From the NCBI GenBank assembly GCA_016703605.1, contig JADJBU010000026.1, forward strand, positions 248,001-312,000: DNA of 64,000 bases. Reading direction: 5' to 3'. A program made the translations under genes and the position numbers. Below the pieces are notes generated by a model. The model searched no databases. It was given only the letters and a program-made list of their open reading frames with translations, and was not told the DNA's origin. Source of the DNA: Candidatus Villigracilis adiacens (GTDB lineage: Bacteria; Chloroflexota; Anaerolineae; Anaerolineales; Villigracilaceae). This document shows positions 44,482 to 53,072 of this stretch, piece after piece (position 1 is the stretch's first letter; each line of letters begins with the position of its first letter).

Positions 44482-44991
44482 TTACTTTTTGTCGATCAGG
44501 ACCTGGATGCGCATCTTGCCGAGAGCCAGAATGTCTCCATGCTTGAGGGTCTCCTCGGTGTTGGGGGTGAGCCGGTTGCCGTTGATGAACGTGCCATTGG
44601 CGGAGCCCAAATCCATGAAGACCACGGTGACGCCGGTTCGGCGGATGACGGCATGAAGACGGGAGACGCCAGCCGCATATGCCTGATAGGGGGAAAGGTC
44701 GATATCCGGCATGATCGGCTGTCCTTCGCTGATGCGTCCCATGGTGAATTCGTTGCGGGAGGAAAGCGGCAGGACCTGACCCGTATCGAGCAGGTGCAGG
44801 TTTGCCCAGGCATTATCGCCCTCCACCGGCTGGCTCATCTCGCCTGTGGTGCGGCGGCTGGCGGTTTTGAGGTTTTCGGTGGCAATGGATTGGGTTGTCA
44901 ACGTATCCCTGCCGATCAGTTGCGCGCCGCATTCCGCGCAGAACAATGCGCCAGTCATATTGGCGTGCTTGCAATTGGAACAGATTATCAT
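44482..44991 (-). CDS. FHA-domain protein with N-terminal zinc ribbon
   Basis: 169 residues from the ATG at 44991 (GGAG before it, ATGA overlap with the upstream stop). A zinc ribbon at 3-22 (CSNCKHANMTGALFCAECG) is followed by an FHA domain (FTMGRISEGQPIMPDIDLSP, GVSRLHAVI, GSANGTFING), which binds phosphothreonine peptides. Likely a reader of phosphorylation by the kinase encoded upstream. Confidence 0.9.
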   Translation of the reverse strand: MIICSNCKHANMTGALFCAECGAQLIGRDTLTTQSIATENLKTASRRTTGEMSQPVEGDNAWANLHLLDTGQVLPLSSRNEFTMGRISEGQPIMPDIDLSPYQAYAAGVSRLHAVIRRTGVTVVFMDLGSANGTFINGNRLTPNTEETLKHGDILALGKMRIQVLIDKK

Positions 44992-46475
44992 GAAGTTTTC
45001 TCCTTGCCGCTGCCCAATAACAGTGCCCGGGTCTTGTATTTTATGTCTTTGCTGCCAGATGCGCTCCATGCGCGGCGGTTTTCCAGGTTTTGCGCTTCGA
45101 GCATGGCGGTTTTCGCAACGCCGGTCTCACCCTGCGAGAGCAGGTGGGTGGCGAGATTTTGAAGGTGTTTTGCAGCCTCGTCGTAACGTCCCTGGCTGGC
45201 GGCTGACTGCGCGCGTTCCTGCATCCGATACAGCGTCAGCCGGGATAGCGCCTTAAGAACCCGCGTCGGGGGAGGTTCGGCTTTGGGTTCAAGGAAAACC
45301 TCCCGTTTCAGTCTGACCCGGATCGGGGGGACGGGCAGGGGCTGCGAGACCACCGATGCCTTCAGGTTTCCATCCAAAAGCAGGACGTCGCCTTCTTCCA
45401 ATGCGCCCGGGGTGACCACCAATTCCAGGAGGATGTGCAGGGGGGCGTCCCGCAGAATGGGACCCAGGTGCAGCGGCGAATTGGTTTCGATCTGCCCGCC
45501 TTCGGGTTGAAGCCGAAAGGCAAAATTAAGCCGGACCCGTTCCTGCTCCTTGAATTCGAGCAGGACTTCATCGGCGTAGGTGCTGGTGAGGGATTTGAAC
45601 TTATCGACCAGGAATTTTTCGATGTCCCTCGGTTCCGTAATATAAACGGACGAGCCGCCCGTCCTGCCTGCCAGCGCGTCCAGAAAGATGTCGTTCCACT
45701 CGGAGCCGATGCCCATGCCGGTGATGCCAACATTCTGCCGCGCGGCTTCCTCTGCCAGCAAAAGGCAGTCCTGCTCGTCGCCATAGGTTTCGCCGTCTGT
45801 CAGGAGGATGATATGGTTGACCCGCGAAGGATCAAGTGTCCGGCGGATTTCCCGCATTCCGGCCTCCAAACCCTGATAGATCTCCGTCCCGCCGGAGGGA
45901 TGCATCATCTGGATGCTGTTTTCCTGTTTTCTGCGGTCGAGGTTGATCGAAGCGGGAACGACGACTTCGGCGCGGTCGCTGAAAGCAACGATGCTGAGGA
46001 CATCCTGCGGACGCAATGCCCGCATCAACTGGACGGCAGTCGCCTTCAGGATATCCATTTTATCGCCCTGCATCGAGGTCGAACGGTCAAGCACGAGGCA
46101 GAGGTTCAGCGGGGGCGCGGGCAGGCTTCCGGATTGTTTTGCCGACGGTTCGATCTCGAGCAGGATGTAAAGCAACTGGTCTTCCTTGACCTGAACCAGG
46201 CTCGGCCGGCTGAAGTAGACCTCATGCCGGATGAATTTATTGTCGATGGGGGCTTCGGGCGGGAGGGTGGCATCGTATTGCGCGCGCCGCTTGGGGTTGG
46301 ACAGAATCTCGTAGGCCTGTTGAATCCCCAGAAACAGCTCAGTTTCACCGGCGGCGACGTTCTTATCCGGGTGTAATCGCTGGGCTGCCTCGAGGTAGGC
46401 GCGTTTGATTTCCTCCTGTGTGGCATCACGCAAGACCCCAAGTGTGGCGTAATGATCGGGCTGGCTGGCGGACAT
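44988..46475 (-). CDS. J-domain/von Willebrand factor A fusion protein
   Basis: 495 residues. A J domain at about 8-70 with the HPD motif (AAQRLHPDKN) is followed directly by a vWA domain whose MIDAS is DRSTS (LCLVLDRSTSMQGDKM), later FSDRA and LLTDGETYGDE. The C-terminal third is helical (SAASQGRYDEAAKHLQNLATHLL). A J domain recruits DnaK, and vWA domains mediate metal-dependent protein contacts, so it may couple a chaperone to a phosphorylated partner (inference). Lies between the PP2C and FHA genes. Confidence 0.88.
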   Translation of the reverse strand: MSASQPDHYATLGVLRDATQEEIKRAYLEAAQRLHPDKNVAAGETELFLGIQQAYEILSNPKRRAQYDATLPPEAPIDNKFIRHEVYFSRPSLVQVKEDQLLYILLEIEPSAKQSGSLPAPPLNLCLVLDRSTSMQGDKMDILKATAVQLMRALRPQDVLSIVAFSDRAEVVVPASINLDRRKQENSIQMMHPSGGTEIYQGLEAGMREIRRTLDPSRVNHIILLTDGETYGDEQDCLLLAEEAARQNVGITGMGIGSEWNDIFLDALAGRTGGSSVYITEPRDIEKFLVDKFKSLTSTYADEVLLEFKEQERVRLNFAFRLQPEGGQIETNSPLHLGPILRDAPLHILLELVVTPGALEEGDVLLLDGNLKASVVSQPLPVPPIRVRLKREVFLEPKAEPPPTRVLKALSRLTLYRMQERAQSAASQGRYDEAAKHLQNLATHLLSQGETGVAKTAMLEAQNLENRRAWSASGSKDIKYKTRALLLGSGKEKTS

Positions 46476-46478
46476 CGG

Positions 46479-47387
46479 TTATCCTACGATTTGAGCAAGG
46501 ATCACCGTTATATTATCGGGACCTCCGGCGGCATTGGCGGCTTCGACCATGCTCTGACAGGCGCGATGCAAACTGGGCGATTCGTTCATGATGCGGACGA
46601 TATCCTTTTCGTTCACCACGCCCCACAAGCCGTCGCTGCATATCATGAGATAGCCCGGCTGCGGGAAGGGTATGGTGAAGATATCCGCTTCGAGGGTTTC
46701 TCCCTGCCCCAGCGCGCGGATCAGAACATTACGATGGGGGAAGTTTTCCACCTCATCCTTGCTGAGGTGCCCCAGTTCTTCGAGCCGCTTGACCAGGGAA
46801 TGGTCGCGGGTGAGCGCCTCCGTCCTGCCATCGGGGTAAATGGCATAAGCGCGGCTGTCGCCAACATGCCCGATGGTGATCTGTTGACCGAGCACCAGCG
46901 CGGCTGTGATCGTCGTCCCCGAACCCGGCGCCTCGCGCTGGATATATTGATGCGCGTCCATGATGGCGGACTCCATGACTTCCTGGAGCGATTCCTGAAT
47001 GGCTTGCGAGGGAAGGTTGTATTGATATGAATGAAACTTGTTGATAATGCTTCCGCCGACGATGCGCACCGCTGCATTGCTCGCCACCTCGCCAAACTGA
47101 TGCCCGCCCATTCCATCGGCTACAACATAAAGGCCGAAAGGCACGCTCTCGGAGTTTCCTGAAAGGGTGGAGGTCATTGCCAGCAGGCTGTCTTCATTGT
47201 GGTCCCGCTGCTTGCCGACAGACTGACCCACGCTCGCCACCAACTGCCGGATTTCATAACGCGGAGCCTGGCTGGAGATGATGGATTGAATCTGCTGGTC
47301 GGTAAGCGGCGCAGTCGTAACGGCGTCCGCCTCCCTCGGTTTCGTGTCTTCCTTGGAACCAAATAATTTTTTGAAGAAATCAGCCAC
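46479..47387 (-). CDS. PP2C-family serine/threonine phosphatase
   Basis: 302 residues from a GTG at 47387, which has AAAAGGAG five bases before it and lies just after the kinase stop; the longer open frame overlaps the kinase propeller. PP2C motifs: DHNEDSLLAM, VADGMGGHQFGEVAS, GHVGDSRAYAI, and SDGLWGVVNE followed by GGPDNITVI, giving the metal-binding aspartates. No membrane segment. Counteracts the kinase encoded immediately upstream. Confidence 0.93.
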   Translation of the reverse strand: MADFFKKLFGSKEDTKPREADAVTTAPLTDQQIQSIISSQAPRYEIRQLVASVGQSVGKQRDHNEDSLLAMTSTLSGNSESVPFGLYVVADGMGGHQFGEVASNAAVRIVGGSIINKFHSYQYNLPSQAIQESLQEVMESAIMDAHQYIQREAPGSGTTITAALVLGQQITIGHVGDSRAYAIYPDGRTEALTRDHSLVKRLEELGHLSKDEVENFPHRNVLIRALGQGETLEADIFTIPFPQPGYLMICSDGLWGVVNEKDIVRIMNESPSLHRACQSMVEAANAAGGPDNITVILAQIVG

Positions 47388-47398
47388 AAGTTCTCCTT

Positions 47399-49297
47399 TT
47401 AGGCGAATAACGCGTAAACATGATGGTCTGTCGAACCGAAATAAACAATATCGTCGAAGATGACCGGCGAGCCGGTGATGGCGCTGCCTGTTTCGAATTT
47501 CCAGCGCAGCCTGCCGGTGCGGTACTCCAGGCAATACATATTGCCGTCCACCGAGCCGATGTAGAGCGAATCCTTGTAAACGGCGGGCGAACTGCTCACC
47601 TGGTTTTCGGTCTTAAAACGCCAGACTTCCTTCGCCGTGCGAATATCCACGCAATAAACGAACCCGTCCGCCGCGCCGATGAAGATGAACTCGTCCGCAA
47701 TGGCGGGCGAGGAGACCGTCCCCTTGCCGAGGCGGAACTTCCAGATCGCCCAGCCGCTCTTCGCGTCGAGGGCATAGAGCGTCCCATCCAGCGAAGCGGT
47801 GTAGACCGCCTGCCCCTTGCCGGTCGGCGAGGAGGTCATGGCACGTTTTGCCTGGAAGCGCCACTTCATCGCGCCGCGAAAATCGAGGCTGTAAAAGGAA
47901 CCGCTCTCCGTCCCAAAATAGATCAGTTCGTTTGCGATCAGGGGCGTGGAGTGGATCGGGCTGTCGGTGGTGAACTTCCAGACGGGCCTGCCGCTGTTGA
48001 CGTTGACCGCGTGCAGGTCGTTATCGTCGGAGCCGAAGAAGATGTGCCCATCCGAAATGCGCGGCGAGGAGTAAATCCGGTTCTCGGTATAGTACGTCCA
48101 CAAAAGTTTGCCCGTGCGCGCGCCAACGACATGCAGGCGCTGGTCTTCGGAGCAGAAGAAGATATTATTCTCGTAAACAAGCGGGCGGGAAACGATCCCG
48201 CCGTCGGTCGGGTATTTCCATTGGAATTTGCCGTCTGCCGCGTTCAAGGCGTACAGGTTGTTATCATAACAGCCGATGTACAACGCGCCCTGGTTCAGGG
48301 TCGGCGTGCCGCGTATTTCATCTTCGCACTTGAAATCCCAGATCGGCTTCACTCCCGCGCTGATGGGGGTTGGCAGCGCCGCCGACGCCATCTTCGCCAA
48401 TACGCCGGTTTTTCGCGCAACGTTCATCAGCGCATCCTTCATGGCAGCCGCGCCCTGGAAGCGTTCTGTGGGGGTGTATTGCAGCGCCGTATGCACCACG
48501 GTCTCAAGTTCGATGGAAATGTTCGAATTGATGCGGCGGATGGGACGCTCGGCAAATGTAAACGGCGGTTCGAGGCGCGGGTCGCGGCGGGTCAGGGCGT
48601 GGTGCAGGGTCGCGCCGAGAGCGTAGACATCCGCAAGTTGGGTGGCGTCTCCGCGATATTGCTCGGGCGGCGAGTACCCTTCCGTGCCGATCATCGTGCC
48701 TTTGATACCGGTCTGGAAAGTCTTGGCAATCCCAAAGTCCACCAGCACCACGTCCCCGTTCTGGTTGATCATCACATTCGACGGCTTCATATCGCGGAAG
48801 ATGATCGGGTCCGGCTGGTGTCCGTGCAGGTATTCCAGCACATCGCAAAGTTGAATACCCCAACTGATCACCTGGTCTTCCATCAAAAAACCGTCGGCGT
48901 CGTTGATGACCGCCTCCAGGTCCCTGCCTTGAATGAACTCAAGCACGAGATAAGACCGGTCGTCGTGTGAAAAATAATCGTAAATGCGCGGAATGGCGGG
49001 ATGATGCAGGGTGGCAAGCAGGTTCGCTTCGCGCTCGAAGTTCTGCACAATGTTCTGGCGCACCAACGGGTCGGGCGCCATGATGATCATTTCCTTCACG
49101 GCCACCAGTTTCACCACGTTCGGGAAGTGCATATCGCGCGCGCGATAGACGGAACCCATCCCGCCGATCCCGATCACTTCCTGGATCGTATAGCGGTTGA
49201 CAAGCGTAACCCCCGCCAGCAATTGCTTGCGAGCCTGCGGGTCGCCGGAACCTGGACCATATGGACCGATGGGAGAAGTGATGTTTCTTGTTTCCAT
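47399..49297 (-). CDS. Serine/threonine protein kinase fused to a PQQ-type propeller
   Basis: 632 residues. Kinase domain at 35-300: GIGGMGSVY loop, Lys68, an FRDMKPSN catalytic loop (Asp169; Phe replaces the usual His of HRD), DFGIAK 187-192 and GTEGYSPPEQ. From about 315 seven or so PQQ/WD-like blades follow (NAADGKFQWKYPT, NSGRPVWKFTT, AKSGWAIWKFRL, RTGRLRWKFET). No membrane helix joins them, so the propeller is cytoplasmic, unlike the membrane-spanning PknB type. First gene of the operon. Confidence 0.92.
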   Translation of the reverse strand: METRNITSPIGPYGPGSGDPQARKQLLAGVTLVNRYTIQEVIGIGGMGSVYRARDMHFPNVVKLVAVKEMIIMAPDPLVRQNIVQNFEREANLLATLHHPAIPRIYDYFSHDDRSYLVLEFIQGRDLEAVINDADGFLMEDQVISWGIQLCDVLEYLHGHQPDPIIFRDMKPSNVMINQNGDVVLVDFGIAKTFQTGIKGTMIGTEGYSPPEQYRGDATQLADVYALGATLHHALTRRDPRLEPPFTFAERPIRRINSNISIELETVVHTALQYTPTERFQGAAAMKDALMNVARKTGVLAKMASAALPTPISAGVKPIWDFKCEDEIRGTPTLNQGALYIGCYDNNLYALNAADGKFQWKYPTDGGIVSRPLVYENNIFFCSEDQRLHVVGARTGKLLWTYYTENRIYSSPRISDGHIFFGSDDNDLHAVNVNSGRPVWKFTTDSPIHSTPLIANELIYFGTESGSFYSLDFRGAMKWRFQAKRAMTSSPTGKGQAVYTASLDGTLYALDAKSGWAIWKFRLGKGTVSSPAIADEFIFIGAADGFVYCVDIRTAKEVWRFKTENQVSSSPAVYKDSLYIGSVDGNMYCLEYRTGRLRWKFETGSAITGSPVIFDDIVYFGSTDHHVYALFA

Positions 49298-49415
49298 TCC
49301 TTTAATTCCGAATTAATGAATTATAAAGGGAATTGCGGATGCTGGGTATTGTCAATTTTGAGATGTTTCCGATTTCGGCTTGCAAAGGCGGGAATTCTAC
49401 GGCACAATCACGCCT

Positions 49416-50042
49416 GTGAAAATCCTTGCCGTAAGCGATCAGGTCGTGGAACGCGTCTATTCGCTGGCATCGAACGGGCATTTCAACGACATCCGCCTGA
49501 TCCTCGGGTGCGGCGACCTGCCGTATGCCTATCTCGAGTTCCTCGTAACCGTGTTGAACGTCCCTTTATTTTATGTGCCGGGGAATCACGACCCGGATTT
49601 TAATCCCAACGACCCGCATACCAAAGCCGAAGGCGGTTCGAGCCTGGACCTGAAAACGGTCTGCCACCATGGGACTTTGATCGGCGGCTTTGGCGGTTCA
49701 GTGCGTTACCGCCCCGATGGCACCAATCAATACACCCAGCGCGAGGCGTACCTGAGAGCCTTCCGCATGATCCCCCGCCTGCTCTCGAACCGCCTGCGCT
49801 ACGGACGCGCCCTGGATATTCTCATCAGCCATTCCCCGCCGGCGGGGATTCACGACGACACCGACAAACCGCATCACGGACTCGACGCGATCAACTGGCT
49901 GATCCGCTTCGCCCGACCGCGCATCCACCTTCACGGACATACCCACTTCTACCGCGGGAATATCGCGGCGAGCGAATCGATCTCCGGAGAGACGAAAATC
50001 GTCAATGTCTACCCATACAAGGTCGTCGAATACCAGGCATGA
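49416..50042 (+). CDS. Calcineurin-like metallophosphoesterase
   Basis: 208 residues. Starts at GTG 49416 giving VKILAVSDQVVERVY; the frame's TTG at 49380 adds a tail without family likeness. Metal-site motifs: GCGDLPYAY, GNHDPDF, and HSPPAGIHDDTDKPHHGLD and HGHTHFYRG. The GDxx, GNHD and GHTH series is complete although the first DxH is altered to SDQ. Substrate unknown. Divergent from the kinase operon. Confidence 0.85.
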   Translation: MKILAVSDQVVERVYSLASNGHFNDIRLILGCGDLPYAYLEFLVTVLNVPLFYVPGNHDPDFNPNDPHTKAEGGSSLDLKTVCHHGTLIGGFGGSVRYRPDGTNQYTQREAYLRAFRMIPRLLSNRLRYGRALDILISHSPPAGIHDDTDKPHHGLDAINWLIRFARPRIHLHGHTHFYRGNIAASESISGETKIVNVYPYKVVEYQA

Positions 50043-50127
50043 TCGGGATCAACGCGGCAGACGCCCGCCCGCTCCCGATACAGCCCATGCAAGCCCGAAC
50101 GACTCAGAGAAAATCAGCGAGTAACCC

Positions 50128-50976
50128 ATGCCAAACGAACTTGATTCCCTTGTGCGCGCCGATTTCAGCCGCGCGCGATTCAAATCCTTCATCAACTCGG
50201 TCTTCGCCGTCCTTTCCGGCAAGCGCAACAACCTGCTCTCATACGACGATATAAAGGAGAAACTAAAGATCGGCGGCCCCATTTATCGGGGGGTAAAAAC
50301 CGTCCGCGTGAACCAGGTGGCGGGAAGTCTGAACCGCTATCACGAGTTCGACCGCGCCTTCCTGCCAAAGGAGGATCAACTCGCCGGACGGTGGCAAAAA
50401 GTCGACCGCGCCTTTTACGAAGACGTCCACCTCCCGCCCGTCGTGCTTTATAAAGTTGGAGAGGTCTATTTCGTCGTGGACGGTCATCACCGCGTTTCGG
50501 TCGCCCGCGAACAGGGACAGGAATTCATCGAAGCCGAAGTGCGCGAATGCGCCACGCGCGTCAACATCACGCCGGATATCAAACCCGAAGACCTTGAAAT
50601 CCTCGGCGCGAAGGTGGACTTTCTCGAACGCACCGGACTGGATGGGCTGCGCGCCGACGCCAATATCAAAGTCAACATCCCCGACGGCTTTACCCGCATG
50701 TTGGAGCACATCGCCGTCCACCGCTACTTCATGGGTCTGGATTTCAAGCGCGATGTCTCCGAACTGGAAGCCGTGGAGCATTGGTACGACACGGTCTACC
50801 TGCCCATCGTCACCATCATCCGTGAAAGCGGATTGCTGGAAGACTTTCCGGACAAGACCGAAGGCGACCTGTACCTGTGGACGCTCGACCGCCAGCATTA
50901 TCTTTACAAGGAGGAGGGTCAGCCTCTCCTGCCGCCGGAACAAGCCGCAAAACAATTCGTCGAGGAAAATGAATAA
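50128..50976 (+). CDS. ParB-N/sulfiredoxin-like protein, function unknown
   Basis: 282 residues. A ParB-nuclease-like segment is seen at about 90-135 (PPVVLYKVGEVYFVVDGHHRVSVAREQG), and the rest is helical with the C-terminal ELEAVEHWYDTVYLPIVTIIRE. It lacks the ParB HTH, so it is not a partition protein. On the same strand after the phosphoesterase, 86 bases away. Function not assigned. Confidence 0.65.
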   Translation: MPNELDSLVRADFSRARFKSFINSVFAVLSGKRNNLLSYDDIKEKLKIGGPIYRGVKTVRVNQVAGSLNRYHEFDRAFLPKEDQLAGRWQKVDRAFYEDVHLPPVVLYKVGEVYFVVDGHHRVSVAREQGQEFIEAEVRECATRVNITPDIKPEDLEILGAKVDFLERTGLDGLRADANIKVNIPDGFTRMLEHIAVHRYFMGLDFKRDVSELEAVEHWYDTVYLPIVTIIRESGLLEDFPDKTEGDLYLWTLDRQHYLYKEEGQPLLPPEQAAKQFVEENE

Positions 50977-51085
50977 TCCGGTACCGCAAAGTTCACTTTG
51001 CGATTCGCTGTGGATTGTTTTGCGAAATGTGAAAACGCAAAACGTATCACGCAAAACACAAAAACAAAACACAAACGAGCAGATC

Positions 51086-52021
51086 ATGACCATTTCCCAC
51101 CCCCTTTCAGGCGTTTACGCCGCCGCAGTCACCCCCTACCTGGGCAAACCCAGAACGCCGGGCAAACCCGACACCGCCTTCGATTTCGAGTCGCTTGCCG
51201 TGTTCCTTCATTTCCTCGCCGGGCGCGGATGCCACGGGGCATTGCTGTTCGGCACCACCGGCGAAGGTCCGTCCTTTTCGCCAAAGGAACGCGAAGCGCT
51301 GCTGCGCGCCATTCGCGTCATCCGCCATCAGGTTCGGGACTTTAAACTGCTGGTCGGCACCGGAACCCCCAGCCTGGGCGAAACCATCGAGTTGACCAAA
51401 CTCGCCTACGATCTCGGCTACGATGGGACGGTCGTCCTGCCGCCCTACTACTTTCGTAAAGCAAACGACGACGGTTTGTTCCACTGGTTCAGTGAGTTGA
51501 TCGAACAAGCCGTGCCGGAGGGGAAATACCTGCTCGGCTATCACATCCCGCCGATGACCGGACTCGGTTTTTCGCTCGACCTGCTCGAACGGCTCAAAAC
51601 CAAATTCCCGAATCGGTTTGCGGGAATCAAAGACTCTTCGCACGATGAAGCCTTTGCCGCCGCCCTCGGGCAGCGTTTCGGAAAAGAATTGCTGGTCTTC
51701 AACGGAACGGATTCGTATCTCCATCACGCATTGAAAAATCACGCGCAGGGAGCGATCACCGCGCCCGCCAACCTCATCTCCGATAATTTGCGCAACGTCT
51801 GGGATTTATTTCAGGAAGGCAAAGACCCAGCCGAAGCGCAGGCTAAAGTCACCGAACAGCGGCATTTCCTCGAACAGTTCTCCCCCATCGCGCCCATGCT
51901 CAAAGGCTTGCTCCATAAAATTCACGGCTTGCCGCATTGGTCAGTCCGCCCGCCGCTGGAAAGCGTGGACGAGAAGACACTGGAAGATGCGGCGGGGATG
52001 TTTTTACAAATTCACCCATGA
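51086..52021 (+). CDS. DapA/N-acetylneuraminate-lyase family aldolase
   Basis: 311 residues from the ATG at 51086 (TISHPLSGVYAAAVTPY start); the reading frame upstream is shadow sequence. Motifs: FGTTGEGPSFSPKERE, the YHIPP active-site Tyr region and the Schiff-base lysine in GIKDSSHDEAF. Could be a dihydrodipicolinate synthase, or act on another 2-oxo acid; the sequence does not decide. Its stop overlaps the lipoate-ligase start (ATGA). Confidence 0.87.
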   Translation: MTISHPLSGVYAAAVTPYLGKPRTPGKPDTAFDFESLAVFLHFLAGRGCHGALLFGTTGEGPSFSPKEREALLRAIRVIRHQVRDFKLLVGTGTPSLGETIELTKLAYDLGYDGTVVLPPYYFRKANDDGLFHWFSELIEQAVPEGKYLLGYHIPPMTGLGFSLDLLERLKTKFPNRFAGIKDSSHDEAFAAALGQRFGKELLVFNGTDSYLHHALKNHAQGAITAPANLISDNLRNVWDLFQEGKDPAEAQAKVTEQRHFLEQFSPIAPMLKGLLHKIHGLPHWSVRPPLESVDEKTLEDAAGMFLQIHP

Positions 52022-52836
52022 CCCACTGGCGTCTTCTTCACACTCCCCCATCCACCGGCGCATGGAACATGGCGGCGGATGAAGCCATCCTCGAACATAT
52101 CCATCGCGGCGAATCAAAACCCACGCTTCGTTTATATGCCTGGAATCCCCCCTGTCTCTCGCTCGGTCATGCCCAAGCCTTCAAGGATGTGGACGTGGAG
52201 CGGCTCCGCGCCCGGGGCTGGGACGTCGTCCGCCGCCTGACGGGGGGACGGGCGATTCTGCACACCGACGAGTTGACCTACTCTGTGACCGGCTCTGCGG
52301 AGGAACCCATCCTTGCGGGCGGCGTGCTTGAGTCTTACAACCGTCTGGCACGGGCGCTGCTGTATGCAATGCGTGAATTAGACCTGCCTGTTGAAATAAA
52401 AGAAGATGCAGGTCACGCTTCAAGTGTGACCCGCCCAAATCCCGTCTGCTTCGAAGTCCCTTCGACGTATGAGATCACCGTGGACGGGAAAAAACTGATC
52501 GGCTCGGCGCAGGCGCGGAAGAAAGAGGGCGTGCTGCAACACGGCTCCCTCCCATTGACCGGCGACCTGGCGAGAATTTGCGACGCGCTGGCGTTTGAAG
52601 ATGGACCCGCGAGACGGGACGCAAAAGACAGGCTGCTGGCGCGCGCGGCGACGGTCGAATCCGTTTCTGGCGTGGAAACAGGCTGGGGTCGGGCTGCCCA
52701 GGCTTTCGTCCACGGTTTTGAGGCGGGGTTGGGAATCCGCTTTGAAGGTGGGGAAATGTCAGAATCCGAACGTCAACGGGCGGATGAATTGGTCAAAGAG
52801 AAGTACGCGCATCCCGCGTGGACGGAGCGGTGCTGA
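52018..52836 (+). CDS. Lipoate-protein ligase A-type (LplA/LipM) protein
   Basis: 272 residues from the ATG at 52018. BPL/LplA/LipB fold: MAADEAILEHI, then the RRLTGGRAILHTDELTYSV core, and VDGKKLIGSAQARKKEGVLQHGSLPL with the catalytic Lys loop. Attaches lipoate or octanoate to carrier domains of oxoacid dehydrogenases or GcvH. ATGA overlap with the DapA-like gene indicates coupling. Confidence 0.9.
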   Translation: MTHWRLLHTPPSTGAWNMAADEAILEHIHRGESKPTLRLYAWNPPCLSLGHAQAFKDVDVERLRARGWDVVRRLTGGRAILHTDELTYSVTGSAEEPILAGGVLESYNRLARALLYAMRELDLPVEIKEDAGHASSVTRPNPVCFEVPSTYEITVDGKKLIGSAQARKKEGVLQHGSLPLTGDLARICDALAFEDGPARRDAKDRLLARAATVESVSGVETGWGRAAQAFVHGFEAGLGIRFEGGEMSESERQRADELVKEKYAHPAWTERC

Positions 52837-52843
52837 TAAAAAA

Positions 52844-53018
52844 GGCTCTACCGTTTTTAACGGGAAGAGCAAAACCTTAGCCGCGGATTTACGCGAATTC
52901 ACGCGGATTTTTATTTTACAATCCGCGAAAATCAGCGAAATCCGCGGCAAAAGCGCTTATCAGCAGTCCGCTATCCCGCCACATCGTCCCGATGTCCTTC
53001 GGGAGAAACGGGAGAGCC
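52844..53018 (+). mobile_element. MITE-D copy 2 (175 bp)
   Basis: Ends GGCTCTACCGTT and AACGGGAGAGCC, flanked by a perfect 8-bp direct repeat ATAAAAAA (52836-52843 and 53019-53026). The left repeat overlaps the lplA-like stop region; the right repeat supplies the T tract of the dnaA terminator. Internal CGCGGATTTACGCGAATT/AATCCGCG stems as in copy 1. Confidence 0.87.
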
Positions 53019-53020
53019 AT

Positions 53021-53053
53021 AAAAAATAGCGGGCGCCCAATCGCGCGCCCGCT
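53021..53053 (-). terminator. Intrinsic terminator of dnaA
   Basis: 9-bp GC-rich stem (53028-53036 with 53045-53053), followed on the minus strand by six T residues that belong to the MITE-D target duplication. Confidence 0.85.
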
Positions 53054-53072
53054 TGATCTATTTTCTGTGATT

